Source of the DNA: Marmoricola sp.
GTDB taxonomy: Bacteria > Actinomycetota > Actinomycetes > Propionibacteriales > Nocardioidaceae
Direction: 5' to 3'
Assembly (NCBI GenBank): GCA_025964775.1
Contig: JAOPYE010000028.1
Coordinates: forward strand, 24,860 to 88,859
Length of the DNA stretch: 64,000 bases
Position 1 is the first letter of the stretch. Each line of letters begins with the position of its first letter. The translations under genes and the position numbers were made by a program. Below, in pieces: positions 8,859 through 16,412 of the stretch. The notes below the pieces were generated by a model. That model had not been told where the DNA came from, made no database searches, and saw only the letters and a list, made by a program, of their open reading frames with translations.

Positions 8859-8870
8859 TGTCACTTGACA
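8859..8870. promoter_or_regulatory. Inverted repeat TGTCA-CT-TGACA upstream of the carboxylase operon
   Basis: A perfect 5-2-5 inverted repeat lies about 75 nt upstream of the preferred start of the first DUF1989 gene, in the only substantial gap before the operon (8787-8921). It sits in an AT-richer patch and is a candidate operator. It differs from the repeat beside the GntR gene, so the same regulator is not implied. I found no sequence resembling a guanidine-I (ykkC) riboswitch here. Confidence 0.4.
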
Positions 8871-8921
8871 GGTATGGAGGAGATCTTGGCGAGGCAATGC
8901 GTCCGGAGGAGGTCCCCGGTG

Positions 8922-9626
8922 TTAAATCCGTGTGTCGGCGAATTCCGGTCCGCCCGCGCCCTCCCGCTGAGGTGCCGTACGTCGGTCCCGTTCGCCGATG
9001 ACGGCGACGGCGCCGGCCGCGAGCGCGGCGAGCGACACCGCTCCGCCGAGGCTGACGCGGAGTACGAGGGCCCCGACGCAGGCGCCGAGGAGGATCAGGG
9101 CGATCGCTGTGCCACGGCGGGTCAACTGGGCTCCCGCGCGGTTGCCGAACCAGGACTCGGCAGCGAGCGCCGTGATCGTCGAGGTCACCACCACGGTGGT
9201 GACCTCCCTGACCGCGATCTGTCGGGCGGTGCCGGCCTGGGCGCCCATAGTCAGGCCGAGGACGCCGGTGATGACGAGGTCGAGGGTGTGCGGAGGAGTC
9301 GGGTCCGCGAACATCACCAGCGCCGTCGCTGCCAGGGCGCACGCGTTGGTACCGAGGAGCACGGAGCATCGCAGCGTCCAGCCGGTCGGCGCGTCGCGCA
9401 GTGTCCTGCCGGCGAGCGCGGCGCCTCCCATGAAGCAGGCGAGCGCCACGAGGGGTCCGGCGACCGGCAGGCCGTTCCCGCCCGCGAGCGCCATGCCGAG
9501 GACCACCACGTTGCCGGTCATGTTTCCGGTGAAGACCCGGTCCAGTCCCAGGTAGCCGACGGCGTCGACGACCCCGGTGGCGAAGGTGAGCGCCAGCATC
9601 AGCGGCAGGTGGCGGGCATCGGTCAT
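8922..9626 (-). CDS. YoaK/DUF1275 family membrane protein
   Basis: A 234-residue polytopic membrane protein, about six predicted hydrophobic helices, of the DUF1275 (YoaK) family. The family signature FTGNMTGNVVVLGMAL follows the first helix (residues about 30-45), and a charged C-terminal tail ends the protein. The role of the family is not established; small-molecule transport has been suggested only from topology. It is transcribed in the same direction as the carboxylase operon with 135 nt between, so it may be a separate unit. The divergent GntR gene starts 65 nt away, and the operator there could control both. Confidence 0.8.
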   Translation of the reverse strand: MTDARHLPLMLALTFATGVVDAVGYLGLDRVFTGNMTGNVVVLGMALAGGNGLPVAGPLVALACFMGGAALAGRTLRDAPTGWTLRCSVLLGTNACALAATALVMFADPTPPHTLDLVITGVLGLTMGAQAGTARQIAVREVTTVVVTSTITALAAESWFGNRAGAQLTRRGTAIALILLGACVGALVLRVSLGGAVSLAALAAGAVAVIGERDRRTAPQREGAGGPEFADTRI

Positions 9627-9668
9627 CGCGGGCTCCGGTGGTCGACATCAGTGCTGGCGTGCTGCACA

Positions 9669-9691
9669 CTTGGTCCAACCAACATACCAAG
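9669..9691. promoter_or_regulatory. GntR/FCD-type operator overlapping the regulator's start
   Basis: Bases 9670-9682 are the perfect inverted repeat TTGGT-CCA-ACCAA, and a second, wider pairing links CTTGGT (9669-9674) with ACCAAG (9686-9691). The T-GGT-n3-ACC-A pattern fits operators of FCD-subfamily GntR regulators. It ends one base before the ATG at 9692, so binding would block the regulator's own promoter or start, and probably the divergent DUF1275 gene. Confidence 0.6.
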
Positions 9692-10390
9692 ATGGAGTTC
9701 CACGTGCAGGACGCCCCCCGGATCCGACGAGGTCGCACCGTCAGCGGCGAGGTCGGCGCCTACCTCGAGCGGCTGATCGCCCGTGAGTTCGGCGCGGGCG
9801 ACCGGCTGCCTACCGAGCGTGCTCTGGCCGAGCGCCTCGAGGTCTCGCGCACCACGGTCCGTGAAGCGTTGCGCGAGCTGGAGCAGCGCCGGCTGATCGC
9901 CCGGAGCCCGGGACGCGGTACGACGGTGCTTGCGTCCTCCGACGCGGCCCGCGCACTTCGCGCGCTCACCGTCGAGGGTGCCGAACGAGCAGACGTCGCC
10001 GAACTTCGTCTTCTCGTCGAGCCGCAGATCGCCGGGCTGGCAGCGGCTCGAGCGACGGACAGCGATCTGGTGATGCTCGAGCAGACCCTCGCTGCCTCCC
10101 ATGCCGGGCTGACTCCGGCGGAGTCGCTCCGGCTGGACGTGCGCTTCCATCTCGAACTGGCCGCCGCCGCAGGGAACCCGTTGCTGGTCTCGCTGTGCGA
10201 GCTGACGAACACATGGGTCGAGGACGTACGGGCGCGATCGCACGCCACCCGGGCCGGGCGCCGCTCCTCGGTCGAGTGGCACCGCCGGCTGTTCGACGCG
10301 GTGGTGGCCGGCGACGTCGACGCGGCCACCACCTCGATGGTCGACCATCTCCAGGCTGTCGCCGCCCTGGTCGCGGAGGCCGGATCGTGA
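9692..10390 (+). CDS. GntR-family (FCD subfamily) transcriptional regulator
   Basis: A 232-residue regulator. The winged-helix domain occupies about residues 10-80 (LPTERALAERLEVSRTTVRE is the recognition region, with GRGTTV as the wing). The C-terminal FCD effector domain follows, with histidines in FHLEL, EWHRRLF and MVDHL that fit its usual metal-binding set. The ATG at 9692 is preferred over a GTG at 9638 because a perfect operator-like inverted repeat lies directly before it, and because the homologous part begins shortly after. Its stop overlaps the next start (GTGA), so it is co-expressed with the acetamidase and amidase and probably controls this island. FCD proteins usually sense carboxylic acids; the effector here is unknown. 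Confidence 0.88.
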   Translation: MEFHVQDAPRIRRGRTVSGEVGAYLERLIAREFGAGDRLPTERALAERLEVSRTTVREALRELEQRRLIARSPGRGTTVLASSDAARALRALTVEGAERADVAELRLLVEPQIAGLAAARATDSDLVMLEQTLAASHAGLTPAESLRLDVRFHLELAAAAGNPLLVSLCELTNTWVEDVRARSHATRAGRRSSVEWHRRLFDAVVAGDVDAATTSMVDHLQAVAALVAEAGS

Positions 10391-11463
10391 CCGTGCTCGC
10401 TGCCGGCGATGGCCCCATCCCCGGCGAGCACTACCTGCCGTGCGTGCCCGACGAGGTGTTCTGGGGACGGCTCCCGTGTGCCGTGGACCGGCCGGTGATC
10501 CGGGTCGTGTCGGGCAGCACGGTCACCATCGACACGTTGAGCCACGAGGGGATCCTCGAGGACCAGGGATCGGACCCGCGAGCTTTCTTCGGTACCTACG
10601 GAGTCGAGCCGGAGTCCGTGCTGGAGGAGGCGGTCCGGCTCGTGGCCACCAGGCGGCGTGATCCACGCGCTGACGGACCGCACGTGGTCACCGGTCCGAT
10701 CGAGGTGGCCGGCGCTCAGCCCGGGGACCTGCTGGCGATGAGCGTCATCGACACCGCACGTCGGGTGCCGTACGGCGTGGTGTCCAACCGCCACGGCCGT
10801 GGTGCGCTCCCCGGCGAGATGCCGACCGGTCCGGGCGCCTACCACGCGTTCGTCACCGTCGAGGAGCGATCCGACGGCCGTGCCGACGGTGTTCTGCCGC
10901 TGGTGCCGGGTGGGGAGGAGTCGGTCCGTTTTCCGCTGCACCCGTTCCTCGGCATCATGGGCGTCGCCGCCGCCGGCAGCGTCCGCCCGAACTCGGTCCC
11001 ACCGGGTTCCTTCGGCGGCAACCTCGACATCCGGGACCTGGTCGTCGGCAGCACGCTCTATCTCCCGGTCCAGGTGCCGGGTGCGCTTGCCTACGTCGGC
11101 GATCCGCATTTCGCGCAAGGCAACGGTGAGGTCGCACTGACGGCGCTCGAGGCGTCGCTGCGAGCCACGGTGCGCTTCGACGTGATCCCGGCGGCGGATG
11201 CGGTCGCGCGGTTCGGAGAGCTTGCCGGTCCCCTCGGCGAAACGCACGAGCACCTCATCCCCACCGGCCTGGATGAGGACCTGGACGTGGCGGTGAGCAA
11301 TTGTGTCCGCGCTGCCCTCGGCCTTCTCGAAGCCGGGTACGGGATGGACCGCGGACAGGCGTACGCCTATCTGAGTGCGGCGACGGACTTCGAGATCTCG
11401 CAGGTCGTCGACCTGGTCAAGGGTGTGCACGCGCGGATCCGGAAGGCGGACTTCGGTCGATGA
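10387..11463 (+). CDS. Acetamidase/formamidase family protein
   Basis: A 358-residue member of the FmdA/AmdA family, metal-dependent amidases that release ammonia from formamide, acetamide or related short amides. Family landmarks visible are EDQGSDPRAFFGTYG in the first quarter, GNLDIRDLVVGSTLYLPV, and the metal-site region VGDPHFAQGNGEV near residue 245. The GTG start at 10387 overlaps the stop of gntR (GTGA), and its own stop overlaps the next start (ATGA at 11460), so three proteins are translationally coupled. The association with an amidase and, divergently, with an allophanate pathway suggests it handles an amide intermediate. Which amide is not visible. Confidence 0.88.
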   Translation: MTVLAAGDGPIPGEHYLPCVPDEVFWGRLPCAVDRPVIRVVSGSTVTIDTLSHEGILEDQGSDPRAFFGTYGVEPESVLEEAVRLVATRRRDPRADGPHVVTGPIEVAGAQPGDLLAMSVIDTARRVPYGVVSNRHGRGALPGEMPTGPGAYHAFVTVEERSDGRADGVLPLVPGGEESVRFPLHPFLGIMGVAAAGSVRPNSVPPGSFGGNLDIRDLVVGSTLYLPVQVPGALAYVGDPHFAQGNGEVALTALEASLRATVRFDVIPAADAVARFGELAGPLGETHEHLIPTGLDEDLDVAVSNCVRAALGLLEAGYGMDRGQAYAYLSAATDFEISQVVDLVKGVHARIRKADFGR

Positions 11464-12890
11464 ACGACGAGGAGCCCCTGCCAGACGGACTGCTGGACGC
11501 CTTCTGGGCCTACGAACGAGCGCTGGTCTCCGACGATCTCGACGCGATGGCAGCACTCTTCGCGCCCGGGCCATCCACGGTGCGAGCCGACGCGTCCGGC
11601 CTGCTGGTCGGGCACCACGAGATCTCCGAGTTCCGCCGGGTCCGCGGTGGCGCGCCCGCTCGGGTTCTCGAGGAGGTCCGGGTCCAGGTGATCGGCCCGG
11701 ACGCAGCGCTCGTCGTCGCCGTGACTGCGCCGACCCGCGGGGGTCGGGGCCTGCAGACGCAGCTGTGGCGTCGCGACGAGGGCCGCTGGGTGCTGCACGC
11801 CGCTCACGTCTCCGCTCCGCCGGTCACCTTCGACCGCTCGGTGTGGCGAGCAGTGGGTGCACCCTTGCTCGACGCGACCGGTCGCGGCGTGCTCGACGGC
11901 GAATCGCTGGCGGTGAAGGACCTGTTCGCCGTCGGTGGCTTCGCGATCGGCGCCGGCGTCCCGGCGTACCGGGAGAACGCGCCGATCGAACCGGTCGACG
12001 CTGCCGCAGTGGCCCGTCTGCGCGCGGCCGGAGCGACCGTCCGCGGGATCGCCCAGACCGACCAGTTCGCCTACTCGCTATCCGGTGACAACCACCACTA
12101 CGGCACCCCGGTCAACGCGGTCGTGCCCGCGGCCTACCCGGGAGGCTCCTCGAGCGGACCGGCGACCGCGGTCGCCCTGGGCGAGGCATCGATCGGCCTC
12201 GGCACCGACACCGCGGGATCGATCCGGGTGCCCGCGTCGTACCAGGGGCTGTGGGGGCTGCGTACGACGAACGGCGCGGTCGACACCGCCGGTCTGATCC
12301 CGTTGGCGCGGGACTTCGACACGGTCGGCCTGCTCACCCGGACCCCGGACCTGCTGCTGCGCGCCGCCTCCGTGCTCGTGCCGGAGGACGCCACGACCGG
12401 GTTCGAGGCCATCGACCTGGCGCAGAGTGGTCTCGACGAGGAGCTCGATCACGTCGCCGAGGCATTCAGGGTTCACCAGGCGTACCAGGCCTGGCAGGCA
12501 CACGGCTCCTGGATCGCCGCACACCCCGAGGCCGTGGTCGGGGGAGCAGCCGAGCGCTTCCGGATCGCGTCCCGGGTGAGGGCTGACGAGGACATCTTGG
12601 CACGAGCAACGCTGGCGCAGGCCCGTACGACCTGGAACCAACGTCTCGGGGCCACGGTCCTCCGGCTCCCGAGTGCCTCTGGTCCGGCGCCACGGTTGTG
12701 GGCCCCGGCGGACGCCATGGAGGAGGCACGTCGCTCAACGGTCCGGCTCACCTGCATCGCCGGGGTGACGGGCCGGCCTGTGGTCGCGGCTCCGTTCACC
12801 GTGACGCCGGACGGACCGGTCGGGACGTCGTATGTCGGCCCGCCGGGCAGCGACCTCGCGCTGATCAGGTGGCTGTCCGGGTCGACCTGA
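11460..12890 (+). CDS. Fusion of an AtzH-like domain and an amidase
   Basis: A 476-residue two-domain protein. Residues about 10-120 form a SnoaL/NTF2-like fold of the AtzH (DUF3225) type (LDAFWAYERALVSDDLDAMA, LFAPGPSTVRADASG, HAAHVSAPP). AtzH of the cyanuric acid pathway acts on 1,3-dicarboxyurea. Residues about 130-476 are an amidase-signature domain with K153 (LAVKDLF), S231 in GGSSSG and nucleophile S254 in GTDTAGSIRVPA, so the triad is intact, although the domain is shorter than AtzF. A small decarboxylating amidohydrolase domain joined to an amidase would channel a carboxylated urea- or biuret-like intermediate. The ATG overlaps the preceding stop. The substrate remains inference. Confidence 0.83.
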   Translation: MNDEEPLPDGLLDAFWAYERALVSDDLDAMAALFAPGPSTVRADASGLLVGHHEISEFRRVRGGAPARVLEEVRVQVIGPDAALVVAVTAPTRGGRGLQTQLWRRDEGRWVLHAAHVSAPPVTFDRSVWRAVGAPLLDATGRGVLDGESLAVKDLFAVGGFAIGAGVPAYRENAPIEPVDAAAVARLRAAGATVRGIAQTDQFAYSLSGDNHHYGTPVNAVVPAAYPGGSSSGPATAVALGEASIGLGTDTAGSIRVPASYQGLWGLRTTNGAVDTAGLIPLARDFDTVGLLTRTPDLLLRAASVLVPEDATTGFEAIDLAQSGLDEELDHVAEAFRVHQAYQAWQAHGSWIAAHPEAVVGGAAERFRIASRVRADEDILARATLAQARTTWNQRLGATVLRLPSASGPAPRLWAPADAMEEARRSTVRLTCIAGVTGRPVVAAPFTVTPDGPVGTSYVGPPGSDLALIRWLSGST

Positions 12891-12956
12891 CGCGAAACCG
12901 CGCCGCGAGCCCCTGGTCGGGTTACCTTGGAGAGCAAGGGAATCGAGGCTCGGGGA

Positions 12957-13994
12957 ATGACCAGCGGCTCGCCCATGGTCGATCAGGTGATGGACTACGC
13001 CATCATCAGGTTGAGTCCGGACGGGACCATCGAGTCCTGGAACCTCGGAGCCGAGAGACTCAAGGGCTACGCGCGACACGAAGCCCTCGGCCAGAACTTC
13101 GCGATGTTCTACCGAGCTGAGGATCGCGCGGCAGGTCTGCCTCGGGCCTCCCTCGCCGAAGCCCGGGCCGACGGAAGGTGCGAGCACACCGGCTGGCGGG
13201 TTCGCAAGGACGGTACCGAGTTCTGGGGCGACGTCGTGATCACTGCCCTCCACGACGGCGACGTGTTCACGGGCTACGTCAAGGTGACCCGCGACCTGAC
13301 CGATCGCAAGGAGCTCGAGACCGCGCAAGACACCTTCTACGACGCCTTCGACCACGACTTCCGGCTGCCGATCACCGCGATCAAGGGCCTGACCGAGCTC
13401 ATCAGGGAGGCAGGTCCCGAAGATCGCGAGCAGTTCCTCGATCGGGTGGACGCCAACGCTGACCGGGTCCTGCGCATGGTCGAGGGACTGGTTGCCTACG
13501 CCAGAGTTCGTTCGGGACTGATACCGATCACACTGAGGCCCGTCGACCTGCGGACAGCCGCGCGGGACGCGATCGCCAACGTGGGAAACGAAGCCACGTC
13601 CGAACCGACGACAGCCGTCATGGTCCTGGCGGACTCCCGAGCTCTGGAGCGTGTGATCGCGAACGTGGTGAACAACGCCATCAAGTACTCGCCGCTGGAC
13701 AGTCCGATCACCCTGACAGCGACGACCGAGGACGGACTCGGTGTTCTGCGGGTGGTCGACCAGGGACGAGGAATCGATCAAGGAGACCTCGATCTGGTCT
13801 TCGCCGAATTCGAGCGCGGCCGGATGCCGCGCGACGAGTTCGGTACCGGTCTCGGGCTGACAAGCGCGCGACAGCTGCTCGGGCTCCAGGGCGGGACGAT
13901 CGCGATCGCCAGTGAGGTCGGAACCGGAACGACCGTCACGATCCGGTTGCCTCTCGCGGCGCAGAACCGCCCACCGGCACGGAAGGCCGGATGA
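12957..13994 (+). CDS. PAS-domain sensor histidine kinase
   Basis: A 345-residue soluble histidine kinase with no membrane segment, so it senses a cytosolic signal. A PAS domain with PAC tail covers about residues 8-118 (DGTIESWNLGAERLKGY, then VKVTRDLTDRKELE). The dimerisation/phosphoacceptor region has H133 in FDHDFRLPIT, a degenerate H-box. The ATPase domain shows the N box NVVNNAIKYS, G1 DQGRGID and G2 GTGLGLTSA. The start at 12957 is preceded by a CGGGGA ribosome binding site; a GTG-region extension to 12927 is possible. No response regulator lies next to it, so it is an orphan kinase, and its partner cannot be named. Confidence 0.87.
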   Translation: MTSGSPMVDQVMDYAIIRLSPDGTIESWNLGAERLKGYARHEALGQNFAMFYRAEDRAAGLPRASLAEARADGRCEHTGWRVRKDGTEFWGDVVITALHDGDVFTGYVKVTRDLTDRKELETAQDTFYDAFDHDFRLPITAIKGLTELIREAGPEDREQFLDRVDANADRVLRMVEGLVAYARVRSGLIPITLRPVDLRTAARDAIANVGNEATSEPTTAVMVLADSRALERVIANVVNNAIKYSPLDSPITLTATTEDGLGVLRVVDQGRGIDQGDLDLVFAEFERGRMPRDEFGTGLGLTSARQLLGLQGGTIAIASEVGTGTTVTIRLPLAAQNRPPARKAG

Positions 13995-14122
13995 TTCGCG
14001 GTCGTCCTCCGCAGGCCCGTCGGGTCACCCGCCCGGCAGAGTTTGTCCGCTGTTCGCCTTCCCGAACGGTCGTGGTCAACCGGTCTGCCTAGCGTCGCTG
14101 TCCTCGGGAAGGACAGAAATCT

Positions 14123-15048
<926 letters not shown>

Positions 15049-15052
<4 letters not shown>

Positions 15053-16395
15053 CTGCGACGCTTGCGCCTGCGGCACCGCTGGTCCGGCCGGCACCGTTCC
15101 TGCCCGGCTACCGCTTCGAATTCGTCAAGCTCCTCGCGCAGTGGCGCATCCGCGTCGTGCTGGCCGCCTGCCTGGCCGTGCCCGGCTGCTTCGTCGCGTT
15201 GATCAGTGGACAGAGCGCGCTGCCGACAGACACGGTGTTCGGCCGTTGGATGCACACCACCGGCTGGGCCGGCTCCCTGGTCGTCCTCGCTTTCGCGTGC
15301 AGCTGGGGCCTCCCGCTGCTGACCTCACTCATCGCCGGGGACGTCTTCGCCGTCGAGGACCGGCTCGGCACCTGGCGACACCTCCTTGTCGCCGTCCGCT
15401 CGCCGCGCCGGATCTTCCTCACGAAGGCGTCGGTGAGCCTGACCGTGGTCGTGCTGATGCTCGGCTGCCTGTGCACCTCCAGCGTGGTGGGTGGTCTCGC
15501 TGGTGCCGGCGGCGGCCCCCTGGTCGGCCTGGACGGCCACCTCCTGTCCGGCGGCGACGCGGCGAGGACGGTCCTGCTGGCCTGGCTCTGCGTGCTGGCT
15601 CCCACCCTCGCGTTCGCCGGCGTCGGCCTGCTCGGTTCGGTGGTGTTGGGCCGGTCGCCGATGGGCCTGCTGGTGCCGGCGCTGCTCGCCTTGGCGATGA
15701 ACCTCGTCCTGCTCCTCCCGGTGCCGCTCGCTGTCCGGCTGGCACTGCCGAGCAGTGCCTTCGTCGCGTGGCGCGGCCTGTTCACCCAGCCCGTCCAGAC
15801 CGGCCCGCTCCTGATCGGGATCGCCGTGAGCCTGCTCTGGGCCGTGCTCACCACCGGGCTGGCGTACCTGTTGTTCCTGCACCGCGATTTCACCGACCTC
15901 GCGTACGACGGTGCCGGCCGCCGTGCGCTCGCGATCGCCGCCGGCGGCTTGACGGCGCTGACGGCGCTGACTGTCCTGGTGGTGGCCGTGGCAACGCCGG
16001 CCAGCGGGTCCGGCATCGACAAGCACAAGCTCGAGACCTCGCTGGCGACGTCGTTCGCCCACCTCTACCGGATGCAGACCCAGCAGCTGCACCGCCCGGC
16101 CGTGACCGAGGGGGAGCTGCACACCAGCGCGGCATGCGACCGGGGAGGTCCGCAGGTTCCCGACAGCGGCCCCGGCAACGACTGGCGTTGTGTCGTGTCC
16201 TGGCGGTTGCCAGGCTCCACTGCCGTCGGCAGCGCGATCTATCAGCTCGACGTCGCCGCAGAAGGGCGGTACGTCGCGGACGGAGACGGTCCGAGGGAGG
16301 TGAATGGCAACTTCGTGGTGCGCACGCCGTCCGGTGACGCACCGAACCCTCTGTGGCAGTTCGACGGTTATCTCGATCTGCTCCACACCATCTGA
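15049..16395 (+). CDS. ABC transporter permease
   Basis: A 448-residue membrane protein, partner of the preceding ATPase. The first helix begins near residue 33 (VVLAACLAVPGCFVALI), and about six to seven hydrophobic segments follow to about residue 325 (LTALTVLVVAVATPA). An unusual C-terminal stretch of about 120 residues then follows outside the membrane (YQLDVAAEGRYVADG and neighbours), containing two cysteines (AACDRGG, WRCVVSW) that could pair. The GTG at 15049 is chosen for its overlap with the ATPase stop. The secreted phosphoesterase starts only 17 nt downstream, so the three genes are probably one operon and may act at the cell envelope. Confidence 0.85.
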
Positions 16396-16412
16396 GAAGG
16401 GAACGACCCACC

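Noticed and set aside
8787..8960. Guanidine-I (ykkC) riboswitch before the DUF1989-carboxylase operon
   Set aside because: None of the conserved ykkC segments could be found on the minus strand; only the short palindrome remains.
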